Origin: Ceratotherium simum simum
Taxonomy: Eukaryota; Chordata; Mammalia; Perissodactyla; Rhinocerotidae
Reading direction: 5' to 3'
Assembly: GCF_000283155.1 (NCBI RefSeq)
Contig: NW_004454225.1
Coordinates: 3,927,704-3,991,703 of the forward strand
DNA: 64,000 nucleotides
Shown here: positions 12,640 through 23,305 of the stretch, one piece after another
Layout of the letters: every line of letters begins with the position of its first letter
How positions within the stretch are numbered: the first letter of the stretch is position 1
The notes under the pieces: model-generated
What the model was told of the DNA's origin: nothing
Databases searched by the model: none
The model's input: only the letters and a program-made list of their open reading frames with translations
Made by a program: the position numbers and the translations under genes

Positions 12640-13335
12640 TATAAATTATTGAGATCTACTGTTTTAGAAACACACTCAGCCCGCCCTCGCTGGGCTTCTG
12701 CTCTGGTGAAGCTGCTGGGGTGGAGGGGTGAGCGCCCCCAGGGACCACGCGTGTCACAGGTGTTCACCCGCACAGGGAAGGGCCCTCTGGACACTGTGGC
12801 CTGAGACTTAGACCCCAGGGGTGACGTCAGCAGGATGGCGAAGCGGGAAGCGCCTGGCCCTGGGTACCCAAAGCACCCAGATATGGCCCTGAGCACCCCC
12901 AAAGAGGCGGGGCAAACCCTGGGTGGGTTTCAGCGCTAGAAGGCAAGTAGGGACTTGTAGCACCAGCCAGGGCGCTGGGAAAGTTGGTGGCATTTGGCTC
13001 GCCTTGCCCCTCCCCCCACGGCATGGAGCGCCCGCGGAGGAAACCCTCCAATTCCCGCTCCTCCCTGGGGACAGAAAGGAAGAGTGGAAGCTGCGTGCAG
13101 CTCGTGGGGCCGCGGGCCTGGCCGCCTCACCTGACTCGCAGTGCCGACCCGCCCAGCGCAGCGCTGGGATCCAGGAGGAGGCTCCGGCAGGGCGGCCGCG
13201 GCTGCAGTTCCGCAGGCGGGCGCCGGGGGGCGCCGGAGGCCGCGGCCGAGGAGGGAACACGCGTAGGACCAGAGCTGGGCAGGGCCCGCCTCCGGGTTGA
13301 TTTGTGGTTGCAGGGTTTGGGCTTGGGCTTGGCAA
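12640..13335 (+). promoter_or_regulatory. GC-rich CpG-island-like unit M1
   Basis: First of four copies of a GC-rich unit of about 0.65 kb, dense in CpG (ggccgcggctgc, gcgccggggggcgc). A perfect CRE, TGACGTCA (12,822-12,829), is followed five bases on by ATGGCG. A gaaggcaagtaggg stretch near 12,945 resembles a splice donor. This looks like a promoter plus first exon, but I do not recognise the gene. The ORF reading MERPRRKPSNSRSSLG is not kept in frame in all copies. Confidence 0.5.
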
Positions 13336-13371
13336 GCTGAAAAAGTTCTGGAGACCCGCTGCACAATGTGA

Positions 13372-14172
13372 ATATACTGAACACTACTCTGCTGTACACT
13401 CACTGGTTCAGATGGCAAATTTTATGTTTCCTTATGATTTAAAATTATTAAAAAAATACATTTCCACTACACACCTATTAAAATGGTCAAATCCAGAACA
13501 CTGAGAACACCAAATGCTGGGGAGGATGCGGAGCAACAGGAAGTCACATACATTGTTGGTGAGAATGCAAAATGGCACAGACACTTTGGAAGGCACTTTG
13601 GGGGTTCCTGACAAAACCCAACATTCTTACCATGTGATCCAGCAATCACGCTCCTTGATACTGACTTGATGGAATTGAGAACTTATGTCCATAGAAAACC
13701 TGCACAGGGATGTTCACAGCAGCTTTATTCAAAATTGCCAAACCTCAGAAACAACCAAGATGTCTTTCAGGAGGTGAAGGGATAAACTGTGGTACATCCC
13801 GACACTGGAATATTCTTCAACACTCAAAAGAAATGAGCTATCAAGCCATGAAAAGCCATGGATGAACCTTAAGTCCCTATGATGACCAAGTGAAAGAAGC
13901 CAATCTGAGATGGCTACATACTGTAAGATTCCACCTATATGACATTCTGGAAAAGACAAAACTATGGAGACACAAAAAAGATCAGTGGTTCCCAGGGGTG
14001 GGGTGAGGGAATAGGTGGACACAGAGGATTTTTAGTGCAGTGAAACTTCTCTGTATGAGCCTATCATGGTGGATATATGTCAGTGTACATTTGTACAAAC
14101 TCATAGAATGTGCAAGACCAAGAGTGATCGTAAGGTAAAGTATGCACTCTGGGTGATAATGATGAGTGAATG
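13372..14172 (+). mobile_element. old LINE-1 3' end
   Basis: Diverged L1 ORF2 tail (cacacctattaaaatggtca, aatgctggggaggatgcgga) and 3' UTR (tggtggatatatgtcagtgt, ctctgggtgataatgatg). It stops abruptly at CYP2D intron 2 sequence without a poly(A) tail, so this is a recombination breakpoint. The identical junction recurs near 34,966 and 40,861. Confidence 0.8.
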
Positions 14173-14640
14173 TGGGTCCCAGCCCCACCACCCCCGCCCT
14201 GCTCTCACAGTCCTGCCCACTGTAACACAGCCTCAGACAGTCCCACCTCTTAGGGTCAGGCCAACCCCCTGCCAGCCCTGCATGCCCATGCCTTCTCCTC
14301 CCCATCCCCCAACTCCCTCCCCCCATTTGGTGACTATTCCAACAGTGGACAGGTCCTGGCCCCGCCCCCTGTCATTGCTCACACAGTCTCCCCCACTTTC
14401 CCTACAGGCCAGGTCCTCTGCTACATCCACCCTCCTCCTGCCCCAGCACTGGTACAGGCTCCTTCCTCCATGCCCTGGGCCCAGCATTCCTGGCTGCCTC
14501 AGTGGGCACTGGGCTCCTCTGGACACACAGGCACCCCTCACCACACCAGGACCTAGGACCAGGACAGGCAGGGCACTCTCACCAACCCTGAGGGTTTGAC
14601 CAGCCTGGGTCCTCTTTATAAAGGGAGCTGAGACTGGCCT
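14173..14640 (-). pseudogene. CYP2D: CYP2D remnant P1 (intron 2 plus promoter only)
   Basis: About 300 bases resemble intron 2 of remnants P2 and P3 (aacagtggacaggtcctggc, ccctacaggccaggtcctct, ggctccttcctccatgccct). They jump directly to the 5' UTR just upstream of the normal ATG (ctggctgcctcagtgggcac) and to a TATA box. Exon 2, intron 1 and exon 1 are deleted, and exons 3-9 were never part of this truncated lineage. Nothing here can encode P450. Confidence 0.8.
14615..14620 (-). promoter_or_regulatory. TATA box of remnant P1
   Basis: Intact TATAAA on the minus strand in a promoter that has lost its first exon. Transcription from it would run towards the GC-rich unit and L1 upstream of CYP2D-A. 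Confidence 0.55.
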
Positions 14641-17495
14641 TTGTACTCTAACCTGAGACTGTTGGGATGACTGTGCTGCCACAGGGTGCAGGGAGGGCCA
14701 AGGAAGGTCAGTGCAGGGGTGGCCACAGAATCCTCTCCCTGCTGCCCTCCCCAGGTGCTTACCCGGGGTGGGGGTAGAGAAAAGGGAAGGCCCCACCCCC
14801 AGCCTGACTCCCCAGCATTGTACACGCTCTGAGGAGGAACAAGGGGTCTTTGGATTTAATCCTGCCACCCACTTGTCATATCAGGCTCACACTCCCTAAT
14901 GTGGTCACAGCCTCATCCCCAGAACACATTCTTGCCTTCCCATGTCTCACTTGCCTCCTCCTGAGTGACCTTTACCTCCCAGGTTTGTATTGCTACTTGC
15001 TGTAGGGAGGTCACAACGATCAGAGGGACAATAGGGCGTGGGGGGGAGACGAAGTTCTCCGTGTCCCTCACTTCACACTAGTACACTCAACACACACAGA
15101 CACACTCCCACACTCACAAACCACTCACACATTCAGACACTACCGACATGATCACAGACACAGCACATGAACACACACATTTAGACACCCACAAAACCAT
15201 ATACACACACACATTAATATGTGCACCACTTACACAGACACACACACACATACAGACACAGCACCAGGGCAGCTGTTCTCATTGGTTGCCTGGAGTCGCG
15301 CCTCTCCTCTCCCGGCTTGGAGGCTGCGGGCAGCAATGCTGAGGACCGTCACCAGGCTGGCCCTTTCTCAGCTTCTGGGATTTCCAACTGGTTGTGGCCT
15401 TTGCAAGTTTAAATCTGGGGGTGGGGAGACAGCAGCGTTGTTCTCAGAGCTCCCTAGTCACCCGACAGCCAGTTCAGAGGCCCTCAGACCCTTCCTAAGT
15501 TGGTTACAAACGGGTCCTTGACCTCCTAGCTCTGGAGGCCACCCAGGTGATGAATCTCCTCGTGCCTGTGTCCACTTTCCTGTCTTGGAGAAATGTGGGA
15601 TGGGCACTCGCCCTTGTTGACTGAGCTGTCAGGAAGCTCAGGGTACTAGGTTGGCTTAGCAGAGGATGCGACTCTGTCCCCAGAGGAGGGGGCCTGCTTC
15701 CTCCTCCTCATTGTCATTTGTCCTTGAACATCAGCTACTCAAACTCTTTCTGGAAGACAAGGGGATGGAAACCAAGTGGGGATGATGTAATTTCTTTACA
15801 CCCTCACAGGCCTGCTGAGGACCACAAGGAGTGGATTCTCAGGTCTCGCCCTTTGCCAGCCTGGGATTCTCTCCCTTTCCCTGGGCCAGGTGCCCCCTGC
15901 TCCAGCACCATCCCTTGCAGTCCTGACTCTGTGGTCTCTCAGGAAATATGCAAACCTCGGCACCACCCTGCACCAACCCGCGCCAGTGTGTGCCACCTCC
16001 CGGCTGGAATTGTGGCTACCAGGCCCTCCCTCTTGCTCTATCTCTTGCCCACTCCAAGCAGGGGGGTGACCACACCATGCCAGGGCAGGGCGACTGCCCG
16101 CCGACCACACCATCATCCTTCTTCAGGAAGAAAACGGGTGGGATTTGAGGCTGAGTTTTTAAACCAGCGAAGCTGATGGGAACTCTGAAGCCAAAACCCA
16201 CTCAAATGGGACGGGAAAGGAGCCCAGAGGGTGGGGAAGGGGCATTTCCTGGGTAGGGGTCAGGCCTCCTCACCGATCCCAGGGGTATGTGAGGCAAGCT
16301 GTCATTCTGGAAACAGCCGGAATATCTTTCTCCCAGCTGAAGCAGGGCCTGCAGGAGGCACTCCCCACCCCCGTGTCCCCCCAGTTCTCTCCTTCACTCA
16401 CTCCCCAACAGTAAGAGGACCAGCTTCTTCCCAGGGTGCCTGCGGACTTCCCCTTTTCAGAGATGGCCACCCAGAGATGGCTCCCCGGGGCTGTGCCTCT
16501 TGGTATTGGCTTTCATCATTTGCAGTTCCTGATTGGCTTGTGAAAGCTGCTCCTCCCCTTCTGAATTCCCACATCCCCATTCTCCTGCCAGACCAGGGCC
16601 AGAGGGTGTAGCTTGCTGGGGCCCAGTTGGCCTTCCTCAGTTTTTCAGGCCTTCCTTGCATCTTGTCTTGCTCAGGCCTTGGATTCTGTTCCAGCCCACA
16701 GGACAGACCATGTGCTGGGTGCTGGGCTGGGTACTCACAGCCTGGCGAGAAGACGATGGCGGGCCTCTGCTCCAAGGTGCTCATGACCAAGAGGAGGAGT
16801 GGAAAGGCAGAGAGCTGACAGGCCAGGCAAGCAGTGTGGGGACTGCTTTGAGGGTCGTGGGGACACTGTCCCAGGCCAGAGCAGGGCTTCTGGGAAGACT
16901 TTCTGGAGGACTTTTGCTGGCTTGGCACTGCAAGCCAAGGTGACCTGGCAGCAAGACCCAAGGGCCACTGCAAAGTCCTGTGCAAGGTGGTGAGGGGTAG
17001 TTGGAGAGGGGCAGCTGAAGACGGTTGCTTTTCAAGTTTGGCCAAGGCCTGGACTGTGGGACCGGGGTCTCTGGCCCTCCAGGAAGCAGTGAGACCAATT
17101 TTGAGGCCACTCAACAGACCAAGAGTGTAAGACTCAGGGGACCCTGGGGTCTTCTGGGATCCAGGCTGTGGCCTCTCGTCTGACTTCAGTTGAATGTCTT
17201 GTCCTGTGGGCAGCAACTTTCTACCCAGGACTGTCAGAGAATCAGGTGGTGGTGAGGGGTGCAGGGGGCAGGATGGTCCTAGTGTTGGTCACACAGTAGC
17301 CCTGGGTAATGTGTCTTTATGCACTCTTTGTTTTGCATGTGTCATGCCCTCCAATGCCATCACCCTAATGTGGATATGAAGGGCAGGGATGCACATGCCT
17401 GTAAATCAGGTAGAACACCCAATACTCGGGGCCTGTTGTCCAGGACAGGGCTGCCTTGAGGAAACCTCATGAGTACAATGAGCACACAGTACAAT
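14640..17495. other. CYP2D upstream module, copy U2
   Basis: Second copy of the shared flank, with a CA-rich stretch (about 15,080-15,260) and the exon-like element at 16,739-16,814 (minus strand, donor GTGAGT). A 272-codon minus-strand ORF (16,398-17,216) crosses this element. Its frame is only partly kept in other copies, so I do not call it a gene. Confidence 0.6.
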
Positions 17496-17499
17496 CATG

Positions 17500-17695
17500 A
17501 GGCCAATGGCCTGTTGCAATCGTTGTGCAATTGCAGCTTCCATTGATCAGGGACTCCCATGCCAGGGTCTGCTGCTCACTCTGCACATCCTCCAACAGCC
17601 CTGTAAGGAAGGCAGGTGGCTCTATGGTACCCAAGGCATGGAGGAGACTGAGTCTCAGGTTTCACATCAGGAGGTCAAAGTCACAGAGCAGCATA
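17500..17695 (+). repeat. MIR SINE, upstream module copy 2
   Basis: Same MIR as at 9,060. Immediately after it (about 17,700) the sequence continues into the GC-rich unit with no L1, so this is an empty site. Confidence 0.65.
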
Positions 17696-17744
17696 AGGGT
17701 GGACCTGAAAACCCACTGCCCTCCGTGTAAGTTACTGAGATTAC

Positions 17745-18380
17745 TTATTTTAGAAACACACTCTGCCCACCCTTCCTAGGCTTCTTCTCTGGTGAAGCCA
17801 CTGGGGTAGAGGGGTGAGCGCCCCCAGGGACCACGGGTGTCACAGGTGTTCATCTGCCAAGGGAAGTGTACTCTGGACACTGCGACCTGAGTCTTGGAGT
17901 CCTGGGGTGACGTCCGCACAATGGCTTCCTAAACTGGCTATCGTGACGGGGCTCTGGGCCCTCCCACAGGATGCAGAGCAAACCCCGTGTGAGAGCCCTA
18001 GAAGGCAGGTAGGGAGCAGCAGCACCAGCCAGGGCACTGGGAACATTGGTGGCATTTTGCTCGCCTTGCCCCTCCCCACGAGGCATGGAGCGCCCGCGGA
18101 GGAAATCCCCAATTCCCCCTCCTCCTTGGGCACAGAAAGGAAGAGTGGAAGCTGCGTGCAGCTTGTGGGGCCGCGGGCCTGGCCGCCTCACCTGACTCGC
18201 AGCGCGGACCCGCCCAGCGCAGCGCTAGGATCCAGGTGGAGGCCCCTGCAGGGCGGCCGCGGCTTCAGTTCCGCAGGCGGGCGCCGGGGGGCGCCAGAGG
18301 CCGCGGCCGAGGAGGGAACCCGAGCGGGAGGGGGAGCTGGGCAGAGCCCGCCTCCCGGAGATGGTTTATGGATTCTGGGC
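17745..18380 (+). promoter_or_regulatory. GC-rich CpG-island-like unit M2
   Basis: Second copy of the unit. The CRE is degraded to TGACGTCC (17,908-17,915) and the following ATG is soon stopped (atggcttcctaa). The CpG-rich right half is retained and joins directly to a (CA)n tract. This copy looks the least likely to work as a promoter. Confidence 0.5.
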
Positions 18381-18410
18381 TTCCGCTTTTACCCTCAAGC
18401 TCACACATTC

Positions 18411-18411
18411 A

Positions 18412-18458
<47 letters not shown>

Positions 18459-18554
18459 ACCCACAGAAATCTACACACTCACAAAGCCACCCACACAGAC
18501 AAAACTCACGTGAAAACACAAACTCACACTTCAACTCAAGGCGCACAGATTCTC

Positions 18555-18589
<35 letters not shown>

Positions 18590-18592
18590 CCC
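18411..18592. repeat. (CA)n and (CT)n microsatellites
   Basis: Near-perfect CA run at 18,411-18,457 (over 20 repeats), then a CA-rich spacer, then (CT)n followed by (CA)n at 18,551-18,592. It is the longest pure microsatellite in the window and is likely to be length-polymorphic. Confidence 0.9.
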
Positions 18593-18844
18593 AGCACCAC
18601 GTGCCTGGTTCTCAGCGAGGCCCGTGGATGACTGGGCGGGGCCTCTTCTGGTGGAGGCTGCTCCCTACGGGGCTCAAGGTCCTCACCCGGCGTGCAGCAT
18701 AGCCCAGATCCTAGGCTCTGGTGTAGCCGTGGAAAGTTTAAATCTGGGCGTCGGGGGCAAAAGGGTTGTTCTGTGGGTTCCTCATTTACCCTCTACTGAA
18801 CAGTTGGTGGAGTCTGGAGGCCCTTTCCCAAGCTTGTGACATCT
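18593..18844. other. non-coding flank shared with 43.09-43.34 kb
   Basis: Short block (acgtgcctggttctcagcga to agtctggaggccctttccca) that aligns with 43,094-43,320. No gene is seen. It marks the start of the duplicated block lying 3' of copies B and C. Confidence 0.55.
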
Positions 18845-20975
18845 TCCAGTCACTTCCTGAGGGATATTGTCATCCCACTGCTTTCTGGCCTCTGTGGTTT
18901 CTGGTTAGAAATCTGACATCAATGTTATTGAGGACGGATCCTTTGTTCATGATGAGGAACAGCTCACATCTTTCTTGCTGCTTTCAAAGCAAGAAAGCAG
19001 CTCTCTCTGTGTTTTGATGGTTTTCTTGTGATGTGTGTAGGTGTAGGTCTCTGATTTTATCCTACTGGAGTTCACTGAGTTTCTTGGATGTGTAGATTAA
19101 TGTTTTCCATCAAATTTGGGGAGTATTCAGTTTTCAACATTTCTTTAATATTCCTTGTAGTCCTTTATCTCTCTCTTCTTCTTCTAGGACTCCCATTACA
19201 TGTGTGCGGTATGCTTGATGGTGCCCACAGGTCTCTGAATCTCTGCTCACTATTCTTCTTCCTTGTTTCTGTTCCTCGGTCTGGATCAGAGAAGCTGACT
19301 GTCCTCGTGTTCGCTGATTTTTCTTCTGCCTTTTCAAATCTGCTTTTGAGTTCCTGCAGTGACCTTTCATTTCAGTTATTGTATTTTCAACTCCAGAATT
19401 TCTACTTGGTGCCTTTTTAAAATTTGTGTCTCATTACAGATATTCTTTAGTTGGTGATACGTCATGCTCTAACTTTCCATTAGTTCTTTAGACATGGTTT
19501 CTCTTAGTCCTGTGAACATACTGAATTAGCTGATGTGCAGTCTTTTTCCAGCAACTCCACCATCAGGGACTGTTTCCATGGTTGCCTTTTTCCTGTATAT
19601 GGGCCATACTTTCTTGTTCCTTTGCATGTCATGTAATTTTTTGTTGAAAACGGGACATTTCAAATAAGATAATGTGCCAACTCTGGAAATCAGACTCTCT
19701 TTACTCCCTACGGTTTGTTGTTGTGGTTGTTTGTTGTCATCGTAGTTCTTTCTACACTTAGTGACATTTCTTGACTAATTCCATAAAGTCTCTATTCCTT
19801 GTGTGTGGCCGCTGAAGTCTCTACTCAGTTAGCTTGGTGGTCAGCTAATGATTGGTTAGAGATTTCCTTAAATGTCTGAACTAATAACTCTCCCAGTCTT
19901 TCCTGCACAGAGGTGTTCTCTGTGTGTTTTGGGACATACTTTAAACACTCTGCTGGGCATGGAATTTAGAGTTTACAACTTTCCCTCAGCCGTCAATTCT
20001 TGTTTGCACAGAACCTCAAGGTCAGCTAGAGGGGAGAGCTTAGGGCCCCCCCATGTCTTTCCTGAGCATGCACAGCTAGACACAGCCCTACACACATGCA
20101 TGGCCTCCTAAATTCCCAGGAATGTGTCAGAGCTTTTCAAAGCCCCTGTGGACACCTCATGCCCCAGATTCTCCTTTTAAGCTGTGTGGTTAGTGTATCA
20201 TTGCCCCAACAGTTATCCATTGTCTCAGGCAGCTTTGATTTTCAACAGTGGCCTATGGTTACCTTCAACAAACTCTCCTGAGAAAAGGATGTTTGCACGA
20301 AGGGAGCTCTCAGGTCACACAGAGACAGCCCTGCACACGGGGTCTTCCAGGGAACCCCCAGCCAGGGAAATAGTGACAATTCTTTGGGAATGAGGCTTTG
20401 AAAATGCTCCATGTCCTGTGCTCCCTCAGGAGGCTTCTCTGGGAATGTGGGCGGTTCTTTTCAAGACTCCTGCTGAGTCAGAGAGTGGAGGAGAGGACCA
20501 GACAAGTGGAATTGCCACAAAGCTTGCTGTACATTCTGAGATTCAGCCATGTGTCTTGGAAAAAAATGCTCCTGAGTAGCCATGAGCTTTTCATTTATTC
20601 CGAGACTTCTGAAAAAGTAACTAACCATTTTGCCTGTTTTATCATTGCTCCTCTGGAGTGGCCAATTCTCAGAGCTCTGCCATTTTTGCTGATATCACTG
20701 CTCCCCTGAGGGGTGTTTATGAGACTTTAGGTATCTGAAAATGTCTCCATTCATACTTGACTAATAGTTCAGCTGGGTATAGAATTCTAGATTGGAAATA
20801 TATTTCCAGCAGATTTGTAAACACTTTTCTCATTGTCTTCTACCTCAGGGGTTGGTTTTGATAACTCTTATGCTAAACAAATTCCTAAAACTTAGACTTC
20901 TTTCTTCTTAATAACTTTGCAAGTCTTTAAGTTCTTGTTATGGTCACTCTGCAAAGCAGGAGAAACCCCCAGACA
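18845..20975 (-). mobile_element. ancient LINE-1/HAL1-like sequence, antisense
   Basis: Typical antisense pattern of an old L1 5' UTR/ORF1: 'ctttctggcctctgtggttt', 'ctgattttatcctactggag', 'ttcagttattgtattttcaa', 'agctgggtatagaattctag'. It is heavily diverged with no usable ORF. The paralogous stretch at 43,345-51,470 is split by a younger L1. Position 19,432-19,446 (cattacagatattct) is the unoccupied equivalent of that insertion site. Confidence 0.65.
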
Positions 20976-23250
20976 CAAAATTTGATTTGGATGTTGACTG
21001 ATGACACCATTCCCACAACAAGAGAGTATAAAAAGCTTTACTGTTTGCATCACTGAGGTCTCTGGGCAGAGCAGGACTGGCCTCTCAAGCAGGTCCAAAA
21101 TGGTTTGAGAGAGCCAGGAAAGGAGACTGGCCTGGACATTTACTGTGGTTTGGTGATGGGCTGTGGTGAGGCTCACTTTTATGGGCAGTGGCTTGGTGGT
21201 TTGAAACTCTAGTAGAGACCAAAGGAGAGAGCACTAGGATTTATTATCAGCTGGTCCTGATTTGGAGACGAGGAAAGAGACTGAGATGGTACTTAAACCT
21301 GTCAGAAGTGAAACATCAAACACTCCTGATTGTGGAGAAGAAGCCCAGCTAGCCAGATGCCCTGACCTTCCTGAATGAGCCTCCTCTGCCTCCGGCTTCC
21401 TTCCTGGTTGGCAGGAACTTGAGACCACTCCCCTTGGGCTAGAGGAATACCTAGTCTTTTATCAATGCTGGGCTGCTCCCCTGGCATCAGGGGCCCCCTG
21501 GCCCTGGGAAAGGTCGTTCCTGCAAGGGACCCACAAGCCATGCCTGTTTGTGCTTTTTAGAGGCCTCTGAGGTGGAGAGGAAGGGAAAAAGGCCCAGGGG
21601 CTGGGTCGCCAGCTCCTGAGGAAGTTGTGGCTGGGTTGGTTCCCAGCCTCTGACGTCCCCAAGTCTTAGGACCATGAATGACAAAGTATCAATAAATCTA
21701 CAGAATTGCTGCTTCTGCAGGCCCACCTGCCTCCTCTCAGGGGCCTCACCTCTTCACAAACCCAGTGTGGCCCTGTCCACATGCCCTGGCCCGACAAGCT
21801 GAAGGAACACCCCTATCCTACCACCAAGCCCTGACATGACAGTGGATACTCTGGAGAGACTGATGGGGGCCATGGATTGCTTTCCGACTCAGTGCCAAGG
21901 GACAGACCAAGTTCTCTGAGCGCTGAGAGCTGGGAGGTCCCTGTCATGAGGGCACCTGGAAGACACTGGTGGGACCCCTGTCAGGGATGCTGTTGGGTGG
22001 GGCTCCTCTGACAACCAGGCCTGGAGGGGCTGCTTCTGCCCTGAGTGTGTGTGGTCCCCAAACTGTTACCTAAATTTAGCAAGGGCTCTGCCCAAAACCC
22101 AGGTAAGCAGACAGTCATTAGAAAACCCTGGGCACTGCCCTTGTGCTCAGTCTAGAGACAGTCAATTGTGGAGGTGGAGACAGGTGGAGAAGATGGCAGT
22201 ACCTGTCCTTGGCTGGGGTGCCAGGCTAGTAATGTCATGGCCTCAGAGTCAGAGCAGGAAGACAGGACCCAGCAGCCAACTGATACATCATCTCATTGGC
22301 TGAAGGGGAAACAGAAGCCCAGGGCAGGGGGAACAGGCCCAGGATCACAGAGCATCCTGGCAGAGCAAGGAAGAGAGCTAGGGTGTCTTCCTTCAAGGTC
22401 CCCATGTGGCCTCCTTCCCTCTGCTCATCCCACTGTCACATGGGTCCAAGGCTGACCCTTGTCCCTACACATGCCTGCAGCCCCAAGGGCTCATTTCCTG
22501 CCCATGACCAAGCCTCCTGAGAGCCCAGCCTGACCCAGCCACTCAGATGACAGTGTCCTGGGTCGGAGCCCTGACAATTGTCCTGCAGCTCCAGCCTGGC
22601 CATGAGCAACTCCTACTTGGGGGACTGGTCTGGAGCATCCCAGAGGGGCTGGAAAAGTGGGACTATCCTATCTTGGGGTGACTGAGAGGCTCAAGGAGGT
22701 GCTCAGCCCTGGACTGCCCTCAGGCTTCCCAGGGAGGGCTCGGGCACCTGAGCACTCAGCCTGGTGTTAACCTGGCAGATGATTTCCCAGCCAATCCAGA
22801 CTTCCCCACCTATCGGGGTGTTGTAGATGAAGTGGGGCAGCACACTTGGTGGTGCGGGCTGAGCTGCTGGCCCCAGGTGCATGGCGGGTGTCACTGGGCC
22901 TGAAATCTGGGTATCCAGGCTGAGTGGGGCCCTTCCCATCCCCACCAGGGCCTCACTGATGGCTCTCAGAAGCCTATTCTAGCTCCTCCCGGCAGGAGCC
23001 AAGACCTATGTACAGATTTTTGTCAGCAATTTGAGTGGCTAGTGTTGGATCTCCATGAGGGGAGTAGGGGGTAATTTTTAGCTTCTGAGTCTCAGTATGC
23101 CTGTCTCTCAAATGGGGTCAAATGCCACGTGAGGCTGGATCAGGGAGGGGTAGGAGCTGGCTCTAGGGAGGCAACTAATGCTTCATCCCTGCCAGGAGCT
23201 GATCAGGGAAATCAGGTGGGACTCAAGCCAGGTTGGAGCCATCACACTGG
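20976..23250. other. 3' flank of CYP2D-B, no gene seen
   Basis: Non-coding sequence paralogous to about 51,470-53,836. Short ORFs on both strands are not conserved between the two copies. A MIR-like core lies near 22,285-22,370 (ggggaaacagaagcccaggg, ggatcacagagcatcctgg). Confidence 0.55.
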
Positions 23251-23256
23251 TTTATT
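23251..23256 (-). promoter_or_regulatory. poly(A) signal of CYP2D-B
   Basis: AATAAA on the minus strand, 50 bases past the TAG stop, giving a short 3' UTR as in the other copies. Confidence 0.8.
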
Positions 23257-23305
23257 GTACATCCGGGTACCCTTAAGGAGTAGGTTGGGGGCTTGGTGCC
23301 CCCCT

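Noticed and set aside
12815..12850. GC-rich unit as an L1 5' UTR derivative
   Set aside because: Its gtgacgtcagca...atggc motif resembles the L1 start at 63,265, but sequence on either side does not align. A shared CRE plus ATGGC promoter motif explains it better.
16398..17216. 272-codon minus-strand ORF with a hydrophobic stretch
   Set aside because: Related ORFs at 38,210-38,758 and 60,346-60,858 share only the two ends. Indels shift the middle frame, and the 8.4- and 29.8-kb copies lack an equivalent. Treated as an exon-like finding, not a gene.
17814..18839. 341-codon plus-strand ORF
   Set aside because: It runs through the GC-rich unit and a (CA)n tract (His-Thr repeat). The equivalent frame is closed in M1, M3 and M4. 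High GC and dinucleotide repeats keep it open by chance.
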